In this document: in pieces, positions 9,421 to 19,095 of the stretch
Layout of the letters: the number at the start of each line of letters is the position of its first letter
How positions within the stretch are numbered: the stretch's first letter is position 1
From: RHKX01 sp963839535
Lineage (GTDB): Bacteria; Actinomycetota; Thermoleophilia; Solirubrobacterales; 70-9
DNA: 64,000 bases
Reading direction: 5' to 3'
Assembly (NCBI GenBank): GCA_963839535.1
Contig: CAWIVF010000008.1
Location: 186,001-250,000 of the forward strand
Position numbers and translations under genes: made by a program
The notes under the pieces: model-generated
What the model saw: the letters and a program-made list of their open reading frames with translations, nothing else
Databases searched by the model: none
Told to the model about the DNA's origin: nothing

Positions 9421-10883
9421 GCCCGGGCCGCCGGGGCCGATGCGCTCGGCAGGGCCAGGGCGAAGCAGGTGCGGCGCCGCCGGGTCTGCTCGAGCTCGAC
9501 GTCTCCGCCCATCAGGCGGGCGAGCTCCCGGGCGATCGCGAGACCAAGGCCGGAGCCGCTGACGGCGTCGGCGGTGAAGAAGCGCTCGAAGACGCGCTCG
9601 CGAGAGCGCGCGTCGATTCCGGGGCCCGCGTCGGTGACCGACAGGCGGCATTCCTTGGATGAGGTTGAGGAGGCGATAGTGATCTCAGTTCCTGCCGGAG
9701 TGTGCTTCAAGGCGTTGTCGATGAGGATACGCATGATCTGCACTGTTCTCGCCCGATCCGCTTGAACAAGCGGTTTCGGGCCATCCGGTGGCTCGACCTG
9801 TATCTCGGTTCCGTGATTGGCGGCGGCAGCGGCGAACTCGTCGGCGACGTCGCCTGCGAGCGCGATCAGGTCGATCGGCTCCGAGCTCAGGCTCATCGCG
9901 TCGGCGTCCAGGCGGGAGAGGTCGAGGAGGTCGGTCGAGAGCTTGGTCAGCCGGTCGATCTGCCCGCGCATGGTCCGCACGAACTGCCGGCGCGTCTCCG
10001 GATCCGGCTCCTCGTCGTCGTCGAGCAGCTCGATGAACCCGCCGAGCGAGGCGATCGGCGTGCGCAGCTCGTGGGACGCGTTGGCGATGAACTCGCGGCG
10101 GGCGGAGTCGAGCCGGCGCAGGCGCCTCTGCATCTCGTCGAGCGTCAGCGCCAGCTGGCCGACCTCGTCGCGCGAGCCCACCGGGATCGGCACGCTGAAG
10201 TCGCCGCGGGCGACGCGCTCCGCCGCCCGCTCGAGCCGGCGAAGGCGGCGGGCGTGCATGCCGGCGGCGACCCAGGCCGCGGCCAGCGCGGCGACGAGCG
10301 CGATCGCTCCCGCGATCAGGGTCTGGCGGCGGATCAGGGCGACGTTGGACTCGACGTCCTCGAGCGGGGTCGAGAGGACGATGATCCAGCTCGGGGTCGA
10401 GGCGCTCGGCGGCGTGCCCGCCGGGAACCGGGATGGCCGTCTCGCCGATCCGGCTGCCGCCGACGGTCTCGATCCCGGAGCGGACCGCGCCGCTGAGGGC
10501 CGCCCCGCGCGCCGCCGGGTAGGTCGCCTCGACCGCGTCGCTCTCGAGCTCGGAGTCGGCGACCACGAAGCTGGGCACGCCGTCGCGCACGCCGAGCAGG
10601 GTCACCCGGGCGTCGACCCTGGCGGCGCTGCGGCGGACGAGCGTCGAGAGCTCGCGCTGGCCGAGCCCGCGGCCGACGACGGCGGCGAGGCGGTCGAGCT
10701 CCTCCTCGCCCTGCTGCTCGAGCCGCTCGAGCCGATCGGCCGTCAGGCTGGAGCTGAGCTGCGGGACGACGTAGAGGTAGACGAAGCCGACCGCGGCGGT
10801 GGTGATCGCGAAGAAGAGCAGGACCAGCCTGTTGCGGACGCTGGCGAGGGGGGCGGGACGCGCGGACCGCCCGGGAGGCCGGC

Positions 10884-10887
<4 letters not shown>
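9417..10887 (-). CDS. Membrane sensor histidine kinase (frameshifted)
   Basis: Two-transmembrane sensor kinase. TM1 (LVLLFFAITTAAVGFVYLYV) lies at residues 21-40, followed by an extracytoplasmic sensor of about 115 residues. The frame shifts at about 10420-10435; TM2 then follows (GAIALVAALAAAWVAA). After it come HAMP (RVARGDFSVPIPV), the HisKA phosphoacceptor FIANASHELRTPI, and HATPase motifs DNALKHTPAG, DAGPGID and GSGLGLAIAREL. The start overlaps the response regulator stop by 4 bases (ATGA), and its stop overlaps the HtrA start. It should phosphorylate the upstream-encoded regulator; the signal is unknown. Confidence 0.9.
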
Positions 10888-11603
<716 letters not shown>

Positions 11604-11681
11604 GAGCAGAGGTTAGTGCCGTCGCCCGGCCGAACGCAGGGGTGTCTGCTCTTGCGAGCAGCTAGTTTCACCCGCTGACCG

Positions 11682-13449
11682 ATGTTCGACCCGAGGATCT
11701 ACCGCGCGGCGCTCGTGCCGGCCATCGCCGCGTTCGTCCTCCTGATGTTCTCGCTCGAGCCCACCCCGGCGGGTCTCCAGCAGCCGGTCTCGACGCCTGA
11801 GTTCGACGGTCTGGAGGCGGCGCGGATCACCCGCTCCATCCTCCAGATCGCCCCCGACAGGGAGCCCGGATCGTCAGGCGACGCGGCCGTGGCCGGATTC
11901 GTCCGGGAGCGCTTCGCCGGGATCGAGGGCGGCGAGCTCTCCACCCAGGAGTTCGACTCGACCTGGGAGGGCGAGGACGTCGGCTCTGAGCAACGTGCTG
12001 CTGACGCTGCCCGGCGCGACGGAGGAGACGATCCTGATCATCGCCCACCGCGATGCGGCCGAGGGCCCCGACGCGGCGGGCAGCGCGGCCGCGACGGCGA
12101 CGCTGATCGGGCTCGCCGAGGACCTCGGCGGCTCCCGCCACGAGCGGACGATCGTCCTCGCCTCGACCGACGGGGGCAGCGACGGAGCGCAGGGGGCGCG
12201 GGAGCTGATCGACGCGCTCCCGACCGCCGCCAGCATCGAGTCGGCCATCGTCATCTCCCAGCCCGGAGCGAAGTCCCCCTCGCCACCCTTCGTGGTCGCC
12301 TCGGGGACCGGCCCCGACAGCCCCAACCCGCAGCTGCTCCAGACGGCACGGACGATCGCCGCCGGGAGCTTCGAGCAGCGCGATCCCGCACCCGGGGCGT
12401 GGGCCGGCCTCTCCCGCCTCGCCGTCCCGATCGGCCTCGGCGAGCAGGCGGCGCTGCGCGGCGAGGGAGTCGAGGCCGTGGCGCTCAGCTCCGCCGGCGA
12501 GCGGGCGATCGAGGCGGGATCCGCGGACGCGGCCGAGGCCTCGGAGGAGACGCTGCAGACCACCGGCACCACGGCCCTCAACCTGGTCCTGACGCTCGAC
12601 GAGGCGGAGGGGCCCCCCGCCGACGGCCCGGGCGACTACATCCGCCTCGGCGACAACCTGATCCCCGGCTGGACGCTCGCCCTGCTCGCGCTGGCGCTGA
12701 TCCTTCCGCCACTCCTCGCCGCCGCCGACACGTGGCTGCGCGAGCTCCGCCTCCACTGGCGGACCCGCCGCTCCGCCCCCTGGGCGCTGGAGCGGGTCGT
12801 GCCGCCGCTCGCGGCCCTGCTGCTGGCCTACCTGCTCGGCCTCGTCGGGCTCGTCCCCGACCCCCGCTTCCCCTACGACCCGGCGCGCTTCCCCGCCGGC
12901 GTCGAGGCGCCGATCGCGCTGGCGACCCTCGCCGCAGCCTTCCTCCTGGCGGGCCTCCTGATCAGGCCGATGCGAACCCCCCTCGACGTCGAGGCCCACA
13001 CGCTGGCGGCGGCCGGCGGGATCCTCACCGGGGTGGCGCTGGTCGGCGTCTGGATCGCCAACCCCTACCTGGCCCTCCTCCTCAGCCCGGCAGCTCACGT
13101 CTGGCTGCTCCCCGCCCGTGCGTCCGGGAGCCCCCGCCCGGTCGTGATCGCGCTCGCCGGCCTGCTCTCGCTCGTGCCCGCAATCGCGGCATTCCTCACG
13201 GTGGCGGCTCAGCTGGACCTCGGGGCCTCCGCGCCCTGGCATCTGCTGCTGATGATCGTCGACGGCCAGATCGGCCTGATCACCTGCCTGCTGCTCTGCG
13301 CGGTGTTCGGCGGGCTGCTCGCCTGCATCTCGGCCGCGGGATCGGCCCCGAGTGCCGCCGTGGGCGAGGGGCCGCGGCTGCGGGGAGCGGGATCCCATGC
13401 AGGCCCGGGGGCGCTCGGCGGCACGCCATCGGGGCTGCCGCGGAGATGA
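11682..13449 (+). CDS. M28-like domain fused to multi-pass membrane region, probably inactive (frameshifted)
   Basis: The N-terminus has a signal/TM segment (ALVPAIAAFVLLMFSL). An M28 aminopeptidase-like domain follows, with a frameshift near 11980-11985. The first metal residues look kept (IIAHRDA, then GPDAAGSAA), but the place where active enzymes carry the EE pair reads LASTDGGSDGAQGA, so the catalytic base and a metal ligand appear lost. After about residue 320 come at least seven hydrophobic segments (WTLALLALALILPPLLAA, AALLLAYLLGLVGLV and others). It may be a membrane scaffold with a non-catalytic sensor domain. Function is unassigned. Confidence 0.65.
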
Positions 13450-13489
13450 ACGGGCCGAATCAGGCATCTGGACGCTCGTCCGAGGTTGC

Positions 13490-13516
13490 TAAAGGACGGC
13501 CCCCAGGGGTCGATGG
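13490..13516 (+). promoter_or_regulatory. Candidate sigma-28 (FliA-type) promoter of the flgM-like gene
   Basis: TAAA at 13490-13493 is followed after exactly 15 bases by GTCGATGG at 13509-13516. The FliA consensus is TAAA, 15 bases, then GCCGATAA, so the -35 core and spacing match and five of eight -10 bases match. The predicted start is near 13523, leaving about 43 bases before the FlgM-like ATG. The match is partial, but the context strengthens it, since flgM is a classic sigma-28 target. Confidence 0.4.
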
Positions 13517-13565
13517 ATGCCCTGGCGGAAAGGATTCCACCATCAACCAGAGCGAGCGAGAAACC

Positions 13566-13736
13566 ATGCAACTTCACACCGAGCAGGTCCAGCTCGTCCA
13601 ACGGCAGGTCGCCCGCGGCGAGTACCAGGTCAAAAGTGACCGTGTCGCTGAAGCGATGCTCGCAAGGATCGGCGCCAACGTGCTGACCTCGAACTGGTCA
13701 TCGCCGAAGGTGGTCGTGCCCGGCGACAGGCAATGA
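13566..13736 (+). CDS. flgM: FlgM-like anti-sigma-28 factor
   Basis: 56 residues. The core VARGEYQVKSDRVAEAMLAR resembles the C-terminal sigma-binding helices of FlgM, typically (A)xGxYxVdxxxVAxALL. FlgM holds sigma-28 inactive until the flagellar hook is complete and is then exported. E. coli FlgM is about 97 residues; this one lacks most of the disordered N-terminal export half. The ATG at 13566 follows a GAGCGAG stretch that could act as ribosome binding site. No flagellar structural gene is in the window. A weak match for a small protein, supported by the promoter just upstream. Confidence 0.55.
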   Translation: MQLHTEQVQLVQRQVARGEYQVKSDRVAEAMLARIGANVLTSNWSSPKVVVPGDRQ

Positions 13737-14736
13737 CCGCCCCCCGGCGAGCCTGAGCCGAACCGAAGAGCCCGATACGCAGCGGCCGATCTCGGTCAGC
13801 CGGCAGCCCGCAGCCCGGGCCGCCTCCACGCAATCGGCGAGCGCCCCCCGGGGCACCGCGCAGAGCAGCTCGTAGTCCTCTCCCCCGGCCGCGACGAGCT
13901 CATGCGGATCGCGCCCCGCCGCGGCCGCAACCTCGCGAACGCCGGCGCCGACCGGCACGGCCTCCAGGTCGAGCTCGATCCCGACCCCCGAGGCCGCGGC
14001 CAGATGCTCCGCATCGGCCCCGAGGCCATCGGAGACGTCGATCATCGCCGCGGCTCCCGCGCGGGCGAGCGCCCGGCCGCAGGCGAGCAGCGGCGAGGGC
14101 GAGAGCTGGCGGGCGATCGCGGCCTCCCGCGCCGCCTCCGGCAGGTCCGCCCCGAGCTCCTCGTGCTCGAGCAGCATCAGGCCGGCCGCCGCGCCGCCGA
14201 TCTCCCCGGTGACGCAGAGCGCGTGCCCCGCCTCGGCCCCGTCGCGGCCGACCAGATCCTCCGCCGAGTCGGCGTGCCCCACGGCCGTGACGCAGACCGA
14301 CAGCACCGGTGAGGCGGTCAGGTCGCCGCCGAGCACCGCCACGCCCAATCTCGCCGGCGAGCTCCGCGATGCCGTCGCAGAGCTCCAGGCAAGCGTCCTC
14401 GCCGAGGTCCGCCGGCATGCCGAGCCAGACGTAGGCCTCCCCGGGGTTCGCCCCCATCGCCGCCAGGTCGCTGAGCGCGGCGCCCAGCGCCTTGCGGCCG
14501 ATCGCCCGCGGCGGGCACCAGGCGCGCCGGAAGCCGACCCCGTCGACGAGCGCGTCGACGCTCACGGCGGTCGCCCCGCCGGGGGTCGTCACCGCCGCGT
14601 CGTCGCCGATGCCGACCGCGATCCGCTCCGATCCGGCGGCCGTCGCCGTCGCGCCGAGGCGGCGGCGGATCTCGCCGATCAGGTCGAACTCGGGCGAGCG
14701 GCGCATCCGCGGCTGGCGCGGGTCCGGCGGGCTCAC
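13698..14736 (-). CDS. thiL: Thiamine-monophosphate kinase (frameshifted)
   Basis: ThiL phosphorylates thiamine monophosphate to the active diphosphate. Features are GIGDDAAV near the N-terminus (Mg/ATP Asp pair), VSVDALVDGVGFRR, the DLAAMGANP motif, the glycine loop LGGDLTAS, and IDVSDGLGADAEH and GGEDYELL in the C-terminal half. The frame shifts at about 14345, just before LGGDLT. The GTG at 14736 overlaps the upstream glycosyltransferase stop; the ATG at 14706 is an alternative. The 3' end overlaps the convergent flgM-like gene by 39 bases. Confidence 0.88.
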
Positions 14737-15986
14737 ACCGGCACCCCGTTGGCCACCTGGAAGAGGGTGAGGAGGACCGTCAGCGGCGACGAGGGTCCGG
14801 TCGCGTGAGATCGCGGCGAGCGGCAGGAGCCAGATCAGGTACCAGGGGACCATGTACGCCGAGGCGACGAGCAGCCCGAACGCGGCCCACCCGGCGGCGC
14901 GGATCCAGTCGGCCCCGCGCGCGACCCAGACGAGCAGGCCGATGACCGTGATCGCGTAGGCGGCGGCGAACGCGGCGCGGAGCAGGTCGACGTCCAGCCC
15001 GGTGCCGCGGCTCAGCGTCCCCGGGACGCTCCAGCGGCTGACGCGATCCTGGTTGTTCCCGGCGACGTTCAGGGCCTCGAGCACGCTGGGCCCGAAGCCG
15101 AGCAGGGCCACCGCGGCGGCGATCGCGGCGGCCAGGGCGATCCCGGCGAGCAGCCGCAGGCGCCGGCCGGATCCGGCCAGGGCGAAGGGGACGTAGAGCC
15201 CGGCCGACACCTTCACTGCCACTGCCGCGACCAGCCCCGCCCCGGCGAGGAGCGGCCGGGCCGAGAGCGCGGCGGCGATCCCGAGCATCGCCAGCAGGAC
15301 CATCAGCGCGTCGTTGTGGGCGCCGCCGACGACGTGCACCAGGACGAGCGGGTTGAGCGCCACGAACGCTCCGGCGAGACCCGGATCGAGGCCCCGCCAG
15401 GCGGCCAGCCTGGCGCTCAGGACCGCGATCCCCACCACCGACGCGGCGGCGATCGCCTTCATCGACCAGAGCGCGGCGGGCACGCCGAGAGCGCCGAGCG
15501 GGTAGCTCCCGAGCGTCCACAGGGGCCCGTAGACGGAGACCGCCGAGCGGAAGTCCTCGACCCGCGAGGCGGCCTCGTCCCCGGGAATGGCGGCGGGGGC
15601 GTAGTCGTAGGGATTCAGACCCGTCGATCCCCAGGCGCGCATAGGCGATGTAGCTGAAGACGTCGAGCGAGAGCAGCGGCGGGGCCAGCGCGAAGAGGAG
15701 GATCAGCAGGCCGGCGACGACGCGCAGCCAGCGGGCGCGGCAGGCCCTCACCGGTCGCGATCACGACGGCCCAGAGCAGGACCGCGGCGATCAGCAGCGC
15801 GAGGTACAGGTCCGGGCTGACCCCGAGGCCGTCGCCGAACGGGCCGAGGAGCCAGCCGGGGGCGCCCGTCGCCGCCCCGGGCACGAGGTCGGGCCCCGCC
15901 GCGGCAAGCGGGATCGCGACGAGGAGGAGCAGCCCCGCGGCCAGCGCGGCCGGGCGCCGACCGGCGCTTCGCTGCCATCGGGCCAT
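14733..15986 (-). CDS. GT87-type membrane mannosyltransferase (several frameshifts)
   Basis: Polytopic, polyprenol-phosphate-dependent glycosyltransferase of the MptA/MptB kind, which extends envelope alpha-mannans. Diagnostic pieces are the early LDVFSYIAYARLG, then NPYDYAPAAIPG, YGPLW, and ALNPLVLVHVVGGAHNDALM followed by many hydrophobic helices and MVPWYLIWLLPLAA. The frame changes near 15750, 15640 and 14800, and the last piece LLTLFQVANGVPV ends at 14733, overlapping the thiL start. About 417 residues after repair. The ATG at 15986 gives a basic stretch and then a TM helix. The mannan it builds cannot be told from sequence. Confidence 0.72.
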
Positions 15987-16042
15987 CGCCCATGGAGCGT
16001 AACCCGGCGGGCCCGGCGAACGCGAACGCCAGAATGCCCGCG

Positions 16043-16675
16043 ATGCACCGCGCCTGCCTGATCGACGCCCTCGGCACCACCCTCCGCCTGCTGCCGCCGT
16101 GGGAACGGCTGGACCCCGAGCTGGTCGCCGGCGTCGACCCGGCACGGGTCCGGCGCGCGTTCGAGGCCGAGATGAGCTTCTACGCCGCTCACGCCCACGA
16201 GGCGCGGGACGCCGATTCCCTGAGCGCACTGCGAACGCGGAGCGCCGAGGTCCTCTCGGCCGGGCTGGGACTCGAGATCGGCGTCGAGCCGATGATGGAC
16301 GCGATCGTCTTCGAGCCCTACGAGGACGCGGCGCCCGCCCTCGCCGCGCTGCGCGCCCAGGGCCTGCGGACGATCTGCGTGTCGAACTGGGACTACGCGC
16401 TGCCCGAGGTGCTCGAGCGGGTCGGCCTGAGCGGGTGCTTCGACGGCGTCGTCACCTCCGCGGCGGCGGGAGCGCGCAAGCCGGAGCCGGAGATCTTCGC
16501 GGTCGCGCTGGAGGCCGCCGGGTGCGGCGCCGCCGAGGCGATCCACGTCGGCGACAGTGTCGAGGACGTGGTCGGCGCCCGCGGGGCGGGCATCGAGGTG
16601 CTGCGGATCGATCGCTCCGGCGGCGACGGGGACATCGCCTCCCTCGATCAGATCGTGGAGCATCTCCGGCGATGA
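16043..16675 (+). CDS. HAD superfamily (IA) hydrolase
   Basis: About 210 residues. HAD motif I is IDALGTTL (nucleophile Asp; the usual second Asp is Leu, as in the REG-2/HDHD3-like branch). Motif II is CVSNWD, motif III is the Lys in GARKPEPEIF, and motif IV is HVGDSVEDVVGA. The cap lies between motifs I and II. A small-molecule phosphatase of unknown substrate is expected. The start MHRACLIDALG at 16043 puts motif I at the N-terminus; ATG 16034 is possible. The stop overlaps the next gene start (ATGA). Confidence 0.82.
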   Translation: MHRACLIDALGTTLRLLPPWERLDPELVAGVDPARVRRAFEAEMSFYAAHAHEARDADSLSALRTRSAEVLSAGLGLEIGVEPMMDAIVFEPYEDAAPALAALRAQGLRTICVSNWDYALPEVLERVGLSGCFDGVVTSAAAGARKPEPEIFAVALEAAGCGAAEAIHVGDSVEDVVGARGAGIEVLRIDRSGGDGDIASLDQIVEHLRR

Positions 16676-17407
16676 GCACCGGCAGCGAGGACACCGACCG
16701 CGGATACCTCACCCGCTACGCGGGCCTGCCCGAGGTCGGGTGGACCGGGGCGTCGCTGGCGACTCGGGATCGCGGTCTTCATCGCGGCGCTGTCGGTGGG
16801 CCTCACCGTCGTCACCGCCATCGATCCGGGCACCGAGACGCCGGGCGAGCTGATCGCCCTGCAGTTCGTGTTCACGATCGCGCTCGGCGGCACCGCGGTC
16901 GCGCTCGCCCTCTTCGATGCCGACGGCGACCTCCGCGGCGCGCTGCGCCGGCTCGGGCTGCGCCGCGTCGCGCTCTCGATGCTGGGCGTGGCGGCCCTCG
17001 CCTGGCTCGCCTACTCGATCGTGGCGGCGACGGCCGGGTCGTTGCTGGACCCGGACCAGGACCCGATCACCGACAAGCTCGGAACCGACGAGGGGTCGGT
17101 CGTCAGCGTCGCGATCACCGCCCTCCTCGTGATCCCCGGCGCGGCGCTCTCCGAGGAGCTCTTCTTCCGCGGCTTCGTGTTCGGCACGCTCCGCAACATG
17201 GGCGCGTCGCTGTGGCCGGCGGCGGCGATCAGCTCGGCGATCTGGGCATCGCTGCACCTGGCGGGGGGCGACCTCGGCGTGGTCGCGATCCTCGCCGCCT
17301 TCGGGCTCGTCCTGGCGTGGCTCTACGAGCGCAGCGGGTCGCTCTGGGTCCCGATCGCGGCGCACGCGCTCAACAACACGATCGCGTTCATCGTCCTGCT
17401 GAGCTAG
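16672..17407 (+). CDS. CPBP-family intramembrane metalloprotease (frameshifted)
   Basis: Polytopic membrane protein with the Abi/CPBP (CaaX-type) signatures: the EExxxR motif in ALSEELFFRGFVFG, the second-motif His in WASLHLAGG and the third in IAAHALNNTIAF. The N-terminus (MSTGSEDTDRGYLTRYAG) is joined through a frameshift near 16758-16768 to GIAVFIAALSVGLTVV. About 245 residues. The ATG overlaps the HAD stop, so the pair is an operon. Role in prenyl-protein processing or peptide resistance cannot be told. Confidence 0.85.
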
Positions 17408-17408
17408 C

Positions 17409-17433
17409 CAGTCGTCGAGAACCTCGACGACTG
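17409..17433 (+). terminator. Hairpin terminator after CPBP gene
   Basis: Two bases after the CPBP stop, CAGTCGTCGAG (17409-17419) and CTCGACGACTG (17423-17433) form a perfect 11-bp stem with the loop AAC. No T-run follows, which is usual in very GC-rich actinobacteria. It separates the HAD-CPBP pair from the L,D-transpeptidase gene. Confidence 0.65.
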
Positions 17434-17460
17434 CCGGAGCGCTCCCTACAATCTCGGCCC

Positions 17461-18505
17461 ATGCGCCGCCTCCCTCTCCTCTCGTCGATCGCAGTCCTGA
17501 CCGCCTCCCTGGGCGTCGCAACGGCAACGGCCCAGTCGCCGACTCCGCCGCGCGGCCCCGGTCGCCACGTTCGAGCGCGCCGAAGGCGACGCCGCCCCGA
17601 CCGAGCGGCTGCTCCCCGGGGTCGACGACCGCAGGCCCTCGAAGACCGCGCTGCGGCTCAAGGGCCTGAAGAAGGGCGACCTGACCGTCGGCAAGAAGGT
17701 GACGATCGCGGGGACCCTGCGCCCGTACGTGAAGGGCCAGAAGGTGACGGTCCTGCTCAAGCGCGGCAAGAAGACGATCGAGCGCAAGAAGCTGCGGGTG
17801 CGGCCGAAGGGCAAGAGCGGGAAGGTCGGCAAGTTCTCGCTCTCCGAGAAGCTGATCAAGCCGGGCCGCTACGGCGCCGAGGCGTACCACGACAAGAACG
17901 CGGTGCTCGGCGGGTCGAAGGACAAGACGCGCCGCTTCCACATCCACTACCCCGACCTGAGGCAGGGCAACTCGGGTGACGCCGTCAAGGTCTTCAACAA
18001 GCTGCTCGCGAAGCTCGGCTACGTCAACGACGAGGGCCGCTCCTACGACTCCGCCACCGGGCGCGCCGTGAAGGCCTTCCGCAAGGTCAACAAGATGGCC
18101 CGCAAGGAGAGCTCCTCCCCGGGGATCTTCAAGAAGCTGGCGAAGGGCAAGGGCGGCTTCAACCTCAAGCACCCGGGCGCCGGCAAGCACGTCGAGGCCG
18201 ATCTCTCGCGCCAGGTGATGGTCCTCGCGAAGAACGGCGAGGTCGACGAGATCTACCACATCTCCTCGGGCGCTCCGGCGACCCCGACGATCCTCGGCAA
18301 GTACCACTTCTACCGCAAGGATCCGGGCTACAACAGCCTCGGGATGTACTACTCGGCGTACTTCATCAGGGGCTACGCCACCCACGGCTACCACTCCGTG
18401 CCCGACTACCCGGCCAGCCACGGCTGCCTGCGCAACCCGATCCCCGACTCGGTCCACATCTACAACTGGATCGACATCGGCGACCCGATCTACGTCTACA
18501 GGTGA
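17461..18505 (+). CDS. Secreted L,D-transpeptidase with peptidoglycan-binding domain (frameshifted)
   Basis: The signal peptide (MRRLPLLSSIAVLTASLGVATATA) is followed by a frameshift at about 17535-17560. A Lys-rich beta domain comes next (VGKKVTIAGTLRPYVKGQK), then a PG_binding_1 domain (LRQGNSGDAVKVFNKLLAKLG). The C-terminal YkuD domain has THGYHSVPDYPASHGCLRNP, with catalytic His and Cys. It would make 3-3 crosslinks or attach proteins in the wall. About 347 residues after repair. It is 10 bases ahead of pyrE, which is probably incidental. Confidence 0.87.
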
Positions 18506-18515
18506 CGGCGCGCCG

Positions 18516-19070
18516 ATGAATGCTCGCGACACCTTGGTCGCGGAGCTCCGTGAGCACGCGCTCGTCAAGGGCGAGGTGACGCTGACCAGCGGCGCGAAGG
18601 CCTCCTACTACGTGGACGCCAAGCGCGCGATCCTGCGTCAGCCCGGCTTCCGCGCCGTCGCCGAGCTCGTCGCCCGCGAGGCCAACACCCGCGGGGCCAC
18701 CGCGATCGGGGGCATGACGATGGGAGCCGACCCGATCGCCAGCGCCGCGCTCTCCGACCGCGCCGGGCAGAACATGCTCGCGTTCTTCGTCCGCAAGGAG
18801 AAGAAGGAGCACGGCCTTCAGCGCTGGGTCGAGGGGCCGCTGCTGCCGCCCGGCACCCGCGCGCTGATCGTCGAGGACGTCGTCACCACCGGCGGCTCGA
18901 CGGTCAAGGCGATCGAGCGCTGCCTCGAGGAGGGCCTCGAGATCGTCGGCACGGTCTGCGTCCTCGACCGCCTCGCCGGTGGCGGCGAGCGGATCGAGGC
19001 GGCCGGCGGCGCCCCGTTCACCGCCCTGGCGACGATCGACGACGTCTACCCGGACCGCCCCGACGCCTGA
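18516..19070 (+). CDS. pyrE: Orotate phosphoribosyltransferase
   Basis: 184 residues. PyrE joins orotate to PRPP to give OMP in pyrimidine synthesis. Motifs are LTSGAKASYYVDAKRAIL (orotate side), FVRKEKKEHG in the flexible loop (catalytic Lys) and the PRPP-binding RALIVEDVVTTGGSTVKAIE. Complete and of normal length, without a shift. It is convergent with the subtilase-like gene. Confidence 0.95.
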   Translation: MNARDTLVAELREHALVKGEVTLTSGAKASYYVDAKRAILRQPGFRAVAELVAREANTRGATAIGGMTMGADPIASAALSDRAGQNMLAFFVRKEKKEHGLQRWVEGPLLPPGTRALIVEDVVTTGGSTVKAIERCLEEGLEIVGTVCVLDRLAGGGERIEAAGGAPFTALATIDDVYPDRPDA

Positions 19071-19075
19071 GCGCC

Positions 19076-19094
19076 GGGCGCGGGGCGAGCGCCC
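19076..19094. terminator. Hairpin between convergent pyrE and subtilase gene
   Basis: GGGCGC at 19076-19081 and GCGCCC at 19089-19094 form a 6-bp stem with a 7-base loop in the 25-base gap between two convergent genes. It is a candidate bidirectional terminator; a short stem in GC-rich DNA is weak evidence on its own. Confidence 0.3.
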
Positions 19095-19095
19095 G

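Noticed and set aside
13900..15642. A frame joining the mannosyltransferase to ThiL
   Set aside because: Two separate families that overlap by four bases (GTG start on the previous stop); the fusion appears only because an indel near 14800 removes the stop from view.
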